From assembly GCA_958298945.1 (NCBI GenBank), contig OY282606.1, forward strand, positions 42,173,920 to 42,237,919: a DNA stretch of 64,000 nucleotides. Reading direction: 5' to 3'. Below the pieces are notes generated by a model. That model made no database searches, was not told where the DNA came from, and saw only the letters and a program-made list of their open reading frames with translations. Source of the DNA: Atherix ibis (Eukaryota > Arthropoda > Insecta > Diptera > Athericidae). Below, one piece after another: positions 1-11,594 of the stretch. A program made the position numbers and the translations under genes. Positions within the stretch are counted from its first letter, which is position 1. Each line of letters opens with the position of its first letter.

Positions 1-390
1 CCGAAAGCATCCATGCCCAGTCAAGAGTTGGGTGATGTAATACCCGACTTCGCCGTGCAGGCGAGTGACCCATTTGGTAACATGTGGGATCAGCCGATGA
101 GTCCACCGACCCTTCGTCGAGTTGTCCCATCTCTCTTGCCAGAGGCGAAGACTCTCGGGTCCCTCCTCTTCACAGAGGACCTTTCGCCGCTCTTCATTCT
201 TCTTACGATGTTGGCATTCCCGCTCTCCTACCAGGATGTCGATGGGTGGGCATGACGCCACAATGTTGACCGCATCGTGTGATACCGTTCGGTATGCTGA
301 CGCCACTCTGATCGCTGAGAGCCGCTGGACTGATGTCATTGTCTTGCGGTATGTTGTTCTAGCTTGTATGTCCATATTGGCTGCAATGCA
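1..390 (-). CDS. R1-clade LINE ORF2, C-terminal part, cut by window edge
   Basis: The minus strand from about 390 down to 1 is one open frame without a stop. It contains SVQRLSAIRVASAYRTVS, then CPPIDILVGER, a charged linker with RWDNSTKGRWTHRLIP, then HGEVGYY and TQLLTGHGCFR at the window edge. These blocks are the region between reverse transcriptase and the C-terminal zinc knuckle of R1-type non-LTR retrotransposons; the knuckle itself would lie left of position 1. The stretch is much more GC-rich than its surroundings and undamaged, which suggests a recent insertion. Homology fades above about 375, where AT-rich DNA starts, so the copy seems 5'-truncated or rearranged there. R1 proteins reverse-transcribe their own RNA at a nicked target. 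The clade call is from remembered motifs. Confidence 0.85.
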
Positions 391-3300
391 TGTTATATAG
401 CAGCAATTTATTGTTGATTGTCAGTTTTGAGAACGTTTATCTAAAAGTCCTGGCAGTTGTTTGTATCGACCGCTTAGCTCAATTCGTTTTAATTTTGTGA
501 TCAGATTCTAATTTAATTTTTCATCTAGAGTCTCATGTAATGAACACTATTTTATAAAACTATTCCGGAACGATATGCCGGTATTCTTGTGATGCTAAAG
601 GATAACAATTTCGTTTGTATATATTGTTATTATTTTATTTCCATATATTATATAGGACTCCTGAGCAACAGCATTGGGGATTAGAGATATTTCAAAAACC
701 ATAATTTTATTTATTGGATTTCTTTTAAGATTTTAGAGTAAGCCAGAATTTCATAGAGATTAAAAATCCTATGTGTATACAATATTTAAAAACTCTCTGA
801 GACAAAATAGAATGCAGTATAATTGTTTAAAAAAGGATGTAATATAATTCATAGCACGTTGATATAATTGAATCGTGATGAGGCGGGAATAAATATTATA
901 TCATATTCTGGTGACTTCTTATTTTATATTTCTAATTTCTAAATGACCGAATAGTTTTGTAGGTAAGGTTTTTTATTGTGAATTCATACAAAAACAGCAC
1001 TTATACTAACACTTGCAATATAAATTGAAATAATCGAATAATTTTTTAAGTTATTTCAATTAAATTTAATTTATTTAAAAATAAGGTCAATTGTTTACTT
1101 GTAAAAATTTATTTAAAAAAATTACAACAACCAACAATCAAATAAGCAATCATTATCATAACAAATAGACTTAATCTCAAAATACAAAATACTCGTAGCA
1201 ATAGCAAATCAGTTTTTAAAAGTCCTTCTTACATAAAAATAACATTCAGATCTGGATAAAAAAAATCAACAATAATCCTTTTAGATTCTATATAAGCTTA
1301 GTTCTTATTTTATCAAATCGATTTTCCAGCAACAACAACAAAAAAATAATCCTAAACTGATTGGTGTAGATATGTTGTTCGTATGTATGTTACATGTAAG
1401 ATGATTACTTGTTTTATTTTATTTAAGTTTTTTATTTTGCAATTTCAGAAAGAATGAAGCGGAAATAAAAAATAATATCACACTCCATCTAATTTTATGG
1501 ATTACTCAAGATTTTATACTCGAGACTGCAAGGACTCAATATAGTTCTGCACTATTTATCGGTAAAGCAACTGTTCACGCCCAATGTGCACAGTCTATAA
1601 ATGTTCATTCTTGTTGGGGAGATGGGTATGCCGATCGCTCTCTAGATTGAAAAGCCCAAGATTTCGTTTTATGATGGAATAAGTTGTTATCATAAAATTT
1701 GAAAGTTGCCTTTTTCAGAACTACATATAGAACCCGTAAGCAATATTCACACGACCATTTCAATAAATCAAGTGGTCAGTTTTGGTCGGTGGTGACCACA
1801 AAACGAATACTTAATTTGAAACGATTCTATTGCCATGTGGACTGGTATTATTGGTATAAGTACTATGTAAGTTTATTACCGGTCATTTCACCATTGAACA
1901 TTCTATAATGGATTATTTGGTAAAAGATGGGAATAGTGAGTGCTTTTCTTACCAAACGACTGACGAAATACTTCTTTATTACAAAAACTAACTTAATTAT
2001 TTGCACTTAATTTGGTAATAATCTAAAAATAAATTTTATGAGAAAACATTTGAAAATAATGATTGAATAATTTTATTATTTTTATAATAAAAGCTTTTGA
2101 ATATTTCAAGTTCAAATGTTATATTTAAATATTATTTTGAATTTTTCAATGTATATCGGTGTTTGTTAATAACTTGCATGACAATGACGCAATTTCGTTT
2201 TTATTTTCAAAACTCGCATAATTTATAATTCATAATGTATTTATTAGATTTTTGTCCTTTAATTTTCTCTGTAGCTCAATCGAAAATTCTCAAATGTTTG
2301 TATGGGTTTTCTATTGTATATAAACATTTCTTCGTACGTGTTAACATGTATATGTATTATTATTTGACCTTTATTAAAAATCGTTTAGATTAATATAACA
2401 AACCAGTATCATAGTCATTAACGTATCCTCAATACTAATAATTATGAAACAGTCGAAACATATAACTCACATGTTTCATCCTCAATTCACATAATGTTTT
2501 GTCCAAAAAACATATTTACTTTATGTATTGGGGAGGTTTGACCTTCGCACAAGGATTTCCATTTGTCCAAATATATATTGAATGTTCGCTATACTACTAT
2601 ATTAAGCATACACGCGTACTTTAACGTTGATTGGTGATTATCGTTTTTTGGAAAGGATTTTACTTTCTTCTATTAATAATTATTCCGATTTGATTTATTT
2701 TTTAAAACAGAAATTATTTTAATATAGATGAATTATTTATTATTTTTCTTTAACTTATTAAGAAAATGTTTGCAATAATAATTGTGTGCGTAGCAATTAT
2801 CTGAATTTCGAATATATTTGTTTTTAAATAAACATTTTAATTTTGGGTTAAATGCAAAAGAATGGATAATTAGAATAATAAAATGTCTCTATCTAAAATT
2901 ATATATATATAATATAATGTATATTTCATTTGTATTTGAAGGGTGGTTTTTATTCGTCTAAAATTGTATTATTGTATTTGTAAAGAAATTAACATAATTT
3001 CGAATAAATATTTTGTTAATGGAAAATATACATAATTAATTTATTATGGCAACGATTTTTTTTTGGAGCATTTTCAGAAAAGTTATATTTTGTAGAATTT
3101 ATATTATGTAATTATTTCTTTATCAAAGTTATAAATACATATATAATTTTCATACATGATTGAGGAAAAAAACAAAAATATTTTATTGATGTTTTTACCC
3201 GCTATTATTTTTTTTTTTTGCTTTATTATACCTAATAATAAATGTATAGGAATTTTTAAATATTTTGGTTTATTTCTTATTTGATTCTCACAGAAAATTA

Positions 3301-3829
3301 GTGAAAGCGTATTTAATATTTGGACTATTTTAGCTACATTATTAGCTAATAAGAATTTTTTCCCATTAAACTGTGAACTTAATCGATATAAAAATCAATT
3401 ATATATATTAAAGGATAATTACAAAGAAAAAAAACATATGGTAATTTTGTATTTAAATATTTATTTGGAAAAAAATTTAGTACGAAAACGTACAGATCAT
3501 TTCAGGAGATTTATATTCAAACTTTTTCCGAAATTAGGTTGAAAATTTTTTTTTTGTTCTTCGTCACCATAACAAAAGTTCCGTTTATGAATTTTTCCAG
3601 AAAAAAAAACATGCTTTAACAAATTTCAATTCTATTCCATTTGAAATTTATTAGAATGATCCCCATATAAATCTAAGGTATCTAAAAATGGTTAGTCCCT
3701 CATGGAAGCACAGAGAACAAACTTCAATCTCATCCGGTTAATACAAGACCTTAACGAGCGTAAAATGTAAATTTGTGTTTTTGCCTTTCACTTCTTCTAA
3801 GCCCTTCAAAAATGCTTATTGCTACCGAA
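391..3829. other. AT-rich, no gene recognised
   Basis: Long homopolymer and TA-rich stretches with no recognisable coding homology in either strand. Only the exon-like piece at 1719-1866 stands out. Confidence 0.6.
1719..1866 (+). other. possible host exon, unidentified
   Basis: An open stretch lies between a good acceptor (ttgcctttttcag just before 1719) and a good donor (gtaagt from 1867). In the open frame it would encode about 49 residues, including QFWSVVTTKRILNLKRFY and WYYWYKYY. The composition is less AT-biased than the flanks. I do not recognise the protein, and splice signals of this quality occur by chance in AT-rich DNA. Confidence 0.2.
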
Positions 3830-4340
3830 GAACTTGCGCTATTCATATAGAATTTTCTTCATACGCCTACACAATCGAAAACTGTTAAAAATGTGAAGCA
3901 AGTGCGATCGGATCGTCGATTAGCATTGAACCTGATAAATAGTCCTTGAAAGGCTCAGAAAAAGAGTTCTTTACATACATTTGGATATTATAATACCTAC
4001 TGTCACATGGCTATCGAGATAAGTGAACTTGTGTTTTTGTAGTGCGCTAACAGGAAAATTACAATTGAACCTACGTAAGATTGCAAAGAGCCTACGACAA
4101 ATTTTTATTAACGCCAGTTGCTCTGGAAAATATTCAACATTAAAAAACCCAGTAAGTGCTCTTGTGAGGTCAGACCGTGGATGAAGAACATTTTATAAAT
4201 AAAAGTCTTTGAAATGTTCAGCAAGAGGGTGTCTCACCATGACTCCCACTTGGTCTTCTCCATCAACGAGTTTTTGTCGATAAAAGCAATTCTTATATTT
4301 CCCCAGGCCTTCTTTTTACCTGATCATACTATGTGTATTT
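3830..4340 (+). pseudogene. ancient mariner transposase relic
   Basis: Scattered short matches in several frames look like a decayed mariner transposase. Near 3900 the piece VKQVRSDRRLALNL resembles the end of the DNA-binding half. Near 3942 a block around 'tccttgaaaggctcag' is nearly repeated at 60251. Near 4240 the words around SINEFLSIKAI sit where mariners have the stretch after the second catalytic Asp. No frame is open for long and no inverted repeats were found. It belongs to the same degenerate family as the pieces at 19.8, 41.7, 49.7, 53.1 and 60.2 kb. Confidence 0.4.
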
Positions 4341-7300
4341 TTTTAATGCTCATATTGGTACTGATGGACTGCAGCTGATTCAAGTTGAAAGCTTCCAACA
4401 CTGCTACAAAGAATGAAATAACGTCTGCGCCAATGTAAAAAAAATCTATTGGATATGAGAATAAGTTCTTGGCTTTTTTTGAACAAAGTTTATCGTTGAT
4501 TCATACAAAAATATACAAAGTGATTTTATTCAAAGTATTCATCATCGGCAGCGAATACTTTTCACCATATTTCGTGCCTTGGAGGAGAAATTCTAGTTCT
4601 TTTGACTCAATTAATTCATGAAGCCTTTTTTGGATAATTTTATGATAAGGGAACTGCTCTTCGGAAAGCGCCGACTTTATGGACCTACAAAAAAGGAAAT
4701 CTGAAAAATGGGTCAAAATTTTACATATCACTGCTTTCAAGTATTTCTGAAACGGTTTTGCAACATGGCCCCTGCCGTTGTCGTATTGCAGAAATTAGCT
4801 TCAGCTGCTTTTTCATTTCAGATTTATTAGTTGGCTTTGTCTATGCCTTAATAAATTTAAGGTTCCTGTAATAAATACATTTTTCATTGCCTGTTCGAAT
4901 GTGATGCAAAAGCTTATAGACAGTAGATCTATAAATTCAGTTGACCTATCCTCGGGCATTTGAGTTCTTTATATGAAAAATTTGAGACCTCATGCACAGG
5001 CATCGTTTGTGAGTAAATAAGTATAAGTAAAAATTACCGAAAAATGATCATCAACGTTTTTTAAATTTTTTTAATTAAAAAGAAATTTATAAAAAAATTA
5101 TGATTAAATTATTTCAAAACTAGTAAAAAGTTTACATCAAAAATAAGATAACTTCTTTGTCATATATAAAACTTTAAATATTGAAAGAGGAAACATTCAA
5201 GTAAAATCTACAAAAAAAAAATTTCAAATAAATATTCATTAATATTTACCCGACAATATGTTAAGTTTAATAATTTTTATCTTAATTTCTTCATAGTATA
5301 TTGCATATTGAAAAATATTTTTTGCAGGATTTAAAATTACAATTTATTAATAAAAATTGGTGATAAAAAAGCTAAGCTACAATTTATTTGAGAATTTTTT
5401 CACAATATCATCAATACACCATCGAATTCTGCTTACAAAAAACTGAAAATTTCCTGTTAATAAAATTGTATATAACAGATCAATCTTATGAATTTGTTAA
5501 TATTATATATAAACCGTATAATGAACATATCTGTATTAATGAAATATGTTCAACGATGAATAAGGGTTCTATTCAATCAGCGATTTCTCTTTATGTTAAT
5601 GTCCTTGACTTTTTACGTTAAAATTTATTTCGAAGATTAAATGACAACGATTAACTTAGTGCTTTTGTTGGCGCCATTCTACTAGTAAAAAATATTAAAT
5701 ATAGTGTTCAATTACACTTTTATTGTTGGCGGCCATTACTCAAATTATTCCACTTGTCTGCTTTTATTTCAGAGCAGGGGCTTTTTTATAATTATACTTG
5801 TGCACATTAATATACATATTGGCATAGTCTGAATATTTGTAGAAGCCCGTAGAAGAATCAATACACTTACTATGATAGTTTGCATGAAATTAAAATTATA
5901 ATCGAAATAGCGGGAGAATTAATAGAGTTAGTGGAGAAAACAATATTAATGCCAAGCACATTGGCCCAATTGATATTCTTTGAAGGCTTCAGGGACATTT
6001 CAAGGGTTGTAGAAATCCCAGACCATGACAATTTCCCATGGGTATTGGTATTCGATAGGCTTTCCATTGTTGACGATCTAGATATTTGAATTTTTATATC
6101 CCGACTATGGTCATAGCCAATTTCAACCACTCAAACAGTACATACGCATGGTTGAAGATAGATTATAAAGGACAACCAAATGGACTTTATTCCAAAATTA
6201 TTTGAACGCAACTCACACACGTCATTGCCATAAAAGTTAATGTGTTGTCGGTAGTGAATATTCTATAGGCCATGTGGGATATACCATAATTTTTGCTTCT
6301 TTCTCTTGTATCCTTTCTAGGGGCTGCCAAATATTCTTATGAGTAATTGAACGAATACAGTATTACTTTATTATCTTAATAGAAACCAAAATAAGATAAA
6401 TACTCCCACAAAAAAAAATATTTCTCATTCTAATTTAGATAATAATTTTAAATGAGTACATTATTTGATCTTATAAAATTTATTTAAATAAAAAATTCAA
6501 GCAAATAGTCATTATATATTTTTATACTAAAATATATAAAAATGTTCACGTATTAATATTACTATTATTAGTATAATCATTTTCAAATTCTATTGGAAAT
6601 TATTAATATCTACTCAGACGGCTATAATACCCAGACAGATATTTTATTAATAATATAAGTGTTTAAAAGGACATTTTAATATTTAATGAAAATATATATT
6701 TTATGTTGAGTCTATTTCATAAAATATTTGTTCTGATCTTATTTCAGCAAATGTTAACGTATCTTAAACTTGATACATTATTAAATTTTTTATAAAATCT
6801 AACATTTAATTCTGTAATTTGGAATATTATTTAAAAGTTTTATTTCAAAATATATGTTCACTTTTTTAAACTTAAGTTATAAGTAAAAATTTTATTTTAT
6901 AAAATATTATAAATATTTATATTGGAAAATAATACAATTTTAGATTAATAATATTTATTAATGTAGTACTAAATAAAGAAATCTGAAAATTATACAAAAT
7001 ATCTCATTTCTTTTTAATATAACGAATAAAAGGATAATATAAAAAGTTAACATAATAGTAAAAATTCCCTTTTTATCTACCCGATAAAAAAGAGGACTAT
7101 CGTTATGGGAAAACCATAGTAATAGATACTTTTTTACTTGTTCGGTTACGTTAATTCAACCTTTCAGGTGTTTTCATTTGAGAAAAAAGAAAATTAAATA
7201 GAGATGAAAATCATTTCAAATAAAAAGAAGGGATTCACACTTAGTTTTCTTTTAAAATGATTTTATCTCTTGATAAAATTTATGCTGTAACAATGTCTAA

Positions 7301-8464
7301 AATAAAAAAAAAATATATTTCTAGACGATATAAAATGACCGATAAAAAATTGAAAAGAATCACAGACAATCGAATAGCATATATTTTTCGTAGTGGATTT
7401 ATTATTTTGTTAAAATTACAAATACCGAATACGATTTCAGAGCCATTTTTCTTAGCTTTGGTGACATGAGTTCCATTAGCTAAATTGAATGTGAACAAAT
7501 CATTGCACCACGTTGACATGTTCGAGTTTTCATTATTCGAAATGTGTAAATAATCTTTGACCTCGAACGATATTTTTTTTTATCCAACTGCAGAAGAATT
7601 TATCTATTTTCTGACATCTCCACCGGATCCTCCATAGAACATAAATCGAACATGATTTCCCATTAAATTCCATCGATTACATTTGCCTTTCCATTCGACA
7701 CAATCTGATATGGACAGAGAAAGTAATCCGCATTCGAAAGCATCTTAACAAAATTCCATGTCAAGTATTATATTATGAAATGATTTTATCTTAAACTAAT
7801 TTCCGATTTTGAAATAATAACATGAAACAACCTTAATATAATCGTATCTATACGTTTATTATTAATAATGCTTTAGAAAGTTTCTATAAAATCTTAATAA
7901 TATAGGTTAAGAAGATTATCTGGGATGATAATTAAATTAGTTTTTTATAAAAAAATATCAACTTCCTAAAGTATTAATTATTTAAATCCCTTTTCAATAT
8001 TTTTAACATAGTCCTTATCTATTTTTCCTTTAATATATTTTGTCATTTAAATTTTTTTAATAAAATGTATTGTGTCCTTCACATAATTTTAAATAACCAT
8101 TTAAAAAAAAACTTACTAATATAATTAAATTATAGTTACTCTATTAATAATAAAAATAAAAATCCTAAAAATTTACGAATATAAAGTTATTTAAGATAAC
8201 TTTCTGATAATACAAAATTTCTTTAAAAAAATAACAATATTTTCATGGTTATTTTGTGTTTAGGTATTTTTATTGAACAGTTTCAAACTCACTTTAATTG
8301 GGACCAACATTCTTCCTTCTATTCTTTTCAATCTGTTTAGATAAATTTATACTATTACTTGCTATTAATTAATTTCCTTTTAAAATACAAAAAAAGAGTA
8401 ACCTTCCCCAAATTGTCAGGTTGTTATTATTTAAAAAAAAAAATTATTTGCAAACATTATTCAC
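4341..8464. other. AT-rich, no gene recognised
   Basis: Mostly low-complexity AT DNA. It holds an unidentified 77-codon plus-strand ORF (5388-5621), a slightly more complex stretch at 5750-6350, and at 7625-7755 a short minus frame with RFMFYGGSGGD. None could be assigned to a family. Confidence 0.55.
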
Positions 8465-8850
8465 CGTCTGCCCACGGTTGATAGGAGCATCCTTTGAAGA
8501 ATTTTGTGCCCCCTATATGACTTTGGTCGATTCCGGAGCTTATTTAACGATGAGATATTGGTGCGTCATCGCAACCGCTTAGTTAATTAATCATTGGCTG
8601 CAGTGGGTTGGACACTTAATCCGTATAGATGAGAAAGATTCTGCCCGGAAAGTTTAGAGGAGCTTCATTTATGGTCCCAGAAAACGAGGTAGAATCTACC
8701 ATCGGTAGAATAACGGTGTAAGTCTGAACGCCAAAAACATGCTGGGGGGATTGTTGAACTCGAATACCGCGGCGTGAACCGTTTCGAATTTTTGGTTCAG
8801 CATGCCTAGACGGGACTTCCAGTTGTCGCACCGATGATGATGATGATTTA
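8465..8850 (+). pseudogene. RTE-like LINE 3' end with GAT-repeat tail
   Basis: The plus strand near 8597 reads LQWVGHLIRIDEKDSARKV, followed after one stop by GPRKRGR, and in shifted frames NAKNMLGG and RREPFRIFG. This is the conserved C-terminal tail that follows the reverse transcriptase in RTE-like LINEs (typically 'RWLGHV.RM...R.GR...W'). Upstream, FRSLFNDEILVRHRNRL fits the segment just before it. The copy ends in a (GAT)n tract at 8833-8847, as RTE-like elements often end in short tandem repeats. At least three frame changes and a stop make it a dead 3' fragment. RTE rather than CR1 is an inference. Confidence 0.6.
8833..8847 (+). repeat. (GAT)n tail of the LINE fragment
   Basis: Five near-perfect GAT units directly after the LINE-derived sequence; read as the 3' tail of the insertion. 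Confidence 0.7.
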
Positions 8851-9204
8851 ACACTTCAAAAAAGGTTGTCTTCCTATATTTGAATTTATAAAAGCAATTC
8901 TAAAGTTCCAAGAAAATAATTCTAGAAATCACTCATCTAAACTATCAATTTTCAAAAAATAATTGATGCCAATACAAATTGTTAAAATCTCTAGTATGGT
9001 GTACTGTTGGTTGCTGTCGTTGGTTGCTGTCGTGATTCTTAATATATACAAAAATACTAAATAAATAAAAATCCGTTTAGTATAATATTTATTTTATTTA
9101 TTTCTAATTTTACAGATATCTACAATTACAAAATAGTAACAGGGATAATAATATTGATTTATGTGAAGGATCTTGGGGACTAAACATCCATCAAAGTTTT
9201 CACT
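8851..9204. other. AT-rich spacer
   Basis: No coding or structural signal seen apart from a short direct repeat of 'ttggttgctgtcgt' near 9008. Confidence 0.6.
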
Positions 9205-9790
9205 ATTCACTTCTACATATGTAAATATAGGTGAAAGTTAAGTTTTGTAACAAATAATAATAAGGCTTTATAATAAGGCACATTTATACCACGAAGAAAT
9301 GAAACTTTAAAGTCACGATAAATGACACTATTGCGAACATAAAAGAGAGTATTTTCAATTTTACGAACGATTTTTGACAGGCCTAGCAGAATCCAACATT
9401 TTCTAGCCCGTAAGTTCATATTGGTTTTATTATTTATCTTACAGATGTTATCGTTTGTTTGGTTCTAATCTTTGAAATCTTATATGTGGAATTTCATGTC
9501 ATGAAATCGAACTTCAGTATCTTGTATTATTTTACTGCCATTAAGGTTTATGATAGAATATGCTTAGGGGTGGAGAGTAAAATTAGCGTAGACACATTTA
9601 CATTTGTTAATTTTTATTCTCCACTTCGTAAATTAGCTTTTGAGTATTTGGAATTGGGTAGAGAGAATTTCGGAAGTATGTTGGAGATTTTCGCTAAATT
9701 CAAGGCAGACATCATCTGCATATGTAGTAAAGAAGGTGTTAGAACAGATTAGAATGTTGGATGTATAAATGTTGTATATGATGAGGCCAA
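9205..9790 (-). pseudogene. Jockey-type LINE reverse transcriptase relic
   Basis: Read on the minus strand from 9790, the pieces come in normal RT order: LIIYNIYTSNIL (the LLYNIY motif), then TTYADDVCLEFSENLQ with the intact YADD catalytic motif near 9720, then FTKWRIKINKCKC, then KPIxTYGL near 9425, and FYVRNSVIYRDFKV near 9330. This order and wording match the Jockey group. Stops and frame changes interrupt every piece, so it is dead. Upstream RT motifs and the endonuclease are missing, and the fragment ends at the hairpin at 9793-9838. Confidence 0.7.
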
Positions 9791-9792
9791 AT

Positions 9793-9838
9793 TTTTTTTA
9801 TTGAGCCTGTTAAAGGTTTAACAGGCTCAATAAAAAAA
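9793..9838. repeat. perfect 22 bp hairpin
   Basis: Arms 9793-9814 and 9817-9838 are perfectly complementary with a 2-base loop (core tgagcctgttaaa / tttaacaggctca). It lies at the edge of the Jockey relic. It resembles a rho-independent terminator but sits in animal repeat DNA, so a fold-back mutation or a transposon end is more likely. Confidence 0.8.
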
Positions 9839-10176
9839 TACTGGTTTGCCAGACTTAATCTAAAGATTGACAAATATCTCAAATATATTGTGACAAGACA
9901 TTTTTCTTTTTAAAGAGGATGCAATAAATTAAACTACTCGATGACAAGTCTGGGCAGTGGAATGTTTGGAAAGAAAGTGAAATTTATGGCTGCGAATTAA
10001 ATTTGTGGTTTTGAGTACGAGATGTAAGCGGCGAAGGATATTTTTTCAAAGAATTGTATATGTATATAGGGTTTTTGAATAAGAGTGATATGATTTCTAA
10101 GTGACGTTTCGGCCATGTATAATACGGCATGATTTTTTTTTTTTTTATTGTATTCAGTAATGTTTACAATTTCATC

Positions 10177-10358
10177 ATGAAGAGATATACGCAAGAACAA
10201 CGTTTATAAATTATTCAATTTTATTATCAAAATAATCGTTCTCCAATTAAAGAAAATTATCGCCTCCGATGAGGCTCACTTTCATCTAAGTGGTGTGGTA
10301 AATAAACAAAACTGTCGATTCTGGTGCAAAGAAAAAAACACACTAATTGTAAGAAAAA
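10177..10358 (+). pseudogene. DUF4817-type transposase scraps
   Basis: From ATG 10177 the frame reads MKRYTQEQRL, a stop, then IIQFYYQNNRSPIKENYRL, the N-terminal helix-turn-helix start of a widespread arthropod Tc1/mariner-superfamily transposase. After a deletion it jumps to SDEAHFHLSGVVNKQNCRFW, the catalytic-core segment around an Asp (family usually D-E-A-H-F-x-L). Everything between, and the C-terminal third, is lost. The family is known to me from this motif pair only; the assignment is a recollection. Confidence 0.6.
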
Positions 10359-10381
10359 TTTAAATTTTCTTACAATTAGTG
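10341..10381. repeat. 41 bp palindrome inside the TIR element
   Basis: Arms 10341-10357 and 10365-10381 are perfectly complementary (cactaattgtaagaaaa and its reverse complement). The left arm is the coding scrap LIVRK, so the right arm looks like an inverted copy of transposase DNA made during the deletion event. Confidence 0.85.
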
Positions 10382-10436
10382 TTTTTTTTTTAAAAGAAAT
10401 CATATCACTCCTTTTGGAAAACCCTATGTATATATA

Positions 10437-10460
10437 TCGGACTGATGCAAAAGTTTTTTA
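10437..10460. repeat. 3' terminal inverted repeat of the cecropia-like mariner
   Basis: The sequence from 10437 resembles the cecropia-type mariner end. No partner repeat survives on the other side. Confidence 0.65.
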
Positions 10461-10556
10461 CATATACAATTAAACATTTTTTTTTTAGATTTCTATTATT
10501 TATTTAATCAATTATATAATTTTCATTCGTTCTTATAACCTTCTAACATCTTTCTA

Positions 10557-11473
10557 TCAACTCATTAATACCATTAGTATAAAATTTCGTGGATTTTGAT
10601 GCGAAAAATGTACAATAGTAAGAGATGTTTTTACCTGCTCTATTGTATCAAATTTCTTATCATTTAAAAAATTTTGCAGTAATCGGAATAAATTAAAATC
10701 GAAAGGAGCAAGATCTGAAGAATACGGTGGATGCTTGATAACATCCCAATTAAACTCATTTTGCTTGTGTTGTGTCATCATAGCCACATGTGGTCGCGCG
10801 TTGTCGTGATGAAACACTACCCCTTTTCTGTTTACCAATTCTGGTCTATCCTTTTGAAGGGCGATGTTCAATTTGGATAATTGCTGACAATATCGTTCTG
10901 CTGTAATTGTCTGATTGCGTTCCAAGAGTTCAAAATACACAATACCCTTACAAAGCATAACTTTTTTTTGATGGATTTCGGCTTTCGAAGTTGTTAATGG
11001 GGCTTGTCCAGGTATAGCCCAATGTCTTTTCCTTGTCACGTTGTTGTACACGACCCATTTCTCATCTCCCGTTACCAAACGATGCAAAAAAGGTTCATGT
11101 TTTTGTCTCACACTCAAAGCAACGCACGTTGAAACACGATCCAACAATTGATGAGATATCCAAACGTCGTACCGCGAAACCATCCCCATACGCTTCAAAT
11201 GTTTTAATGCTCCCTGGTGGTTAGACGTAGATTGGTGTCAACTATAACTTTTAACTTGTCGTCATCAGACTTCAATAGCCGCCCGGTACGTGGTTTATCA
11301 ATTAGTGAAAAATCCCCAGATCGGAATTTTGTAAACCATCTTCGTACCTGTCGAACTTTGATGACATCTGCTTCATACACTTCGCAAATGTTTTTGATTG
11401 CCACACTCGCGGTATTATCGTTACGGAATTCATAAAGTAAACAAAGACGTAAATGCACTTTATCGACCGACAT
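10557..11473 (-). pseudogene. mariner transposase (cecropia subfamily), broken
   Basis: The start ATG at 11473 opens MSVDKVHLRLCLLYEF, followed by KNICEVYEADVIKVRQVRRW and GDFSLIDKPRTGR, the paired helix-turn-helix DNA-binding half. After TTRE the frame breaks and roughly 15 codons are missing; it resumes at 11198 in another frame with LKRMGMVSRYDVWISHQL. The catalytic half keeps Asp in LVTGDEKW, in FHHDNARPH, and in SSDLAPFDF, the last two with 34 residues between them (DD34D). A second deletion removes the WWD segment after KKVMLC. The product would cut and paste the element at TA sites; this copy cannot make it. Confidence 0.85.
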
Positions 11474-11594
11474 TTTGAAAAAATACAAGGGCTCTTCACT
11501 GTACTCTGGCCAGGCCGAAACTAAATAGAAAGTAGAGGGGAAGCATCCTTCATACAATGAAATCATTTAAAAGAAGATACTATTCAACTAGCAA

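Larger units (their letters stand above)
10067..10426 (+). mobile_element. 360 bp TIR element, internally deleted Tc1/mariner-superfamily
   Basis: The ends are inverted repeats of about 30 bp: 'tagggtttttgaataagag' at the left and, reverse-complemented, 'tagggttttccaaaaggag' at the right, both continuing into tgatatgatttct. A TA flanks the left end (10065-10066). Inside are two scraps of a transposase gene and a long palindrome, so this is a deletion derivative rather than an anonymous MITE. It ends 10 bp from the inverted repeat of the next mariner. Confidence 0.7.
10437..11594 (-). mobile_element. mariner, cecropia/Hsmar1-like, 5' end missing
   Basis: The 3' inverted repeat is at 10437 ('cggactgatgcaaaag' and following), close to the remembered cecropia-type end ending in TGCAAAAG. 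The transposase frame lies on the minus strand. The 5' inverted repeat is missing: near 11595 the sequence turns abruptly into the interior of an unrelated mariner. Confidence 0.75.

Noticed and set aside
13..400. Three overlapping plus-strand ORFs at the window start
   Set aside because: The minus strand is a clear R1-clade ORF2; the plus frames have no family features.
5388..5621. 77-codon plus ORF
   Set aside because: No homology, no usable splice site in frame and AT-driven composition; kept only as a note.
5870..6130. Overlapping ORFs on both strands
   Set aside because: Neither frame shows a motif I can name; open on both strands, as expected by chance.
9459..9752. 97-codon plus-strand ORF
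   Set aside because: The opposite strand carries YADDV and other Jockey RT motifs in order, so this ORF is a shadow.
9793..9838. Rho-independent terminator
   Set aside because: A hairpin flanked by T and A runs looks like one, but the DNA is eukaryotic repeat DNA with no gene ending here.
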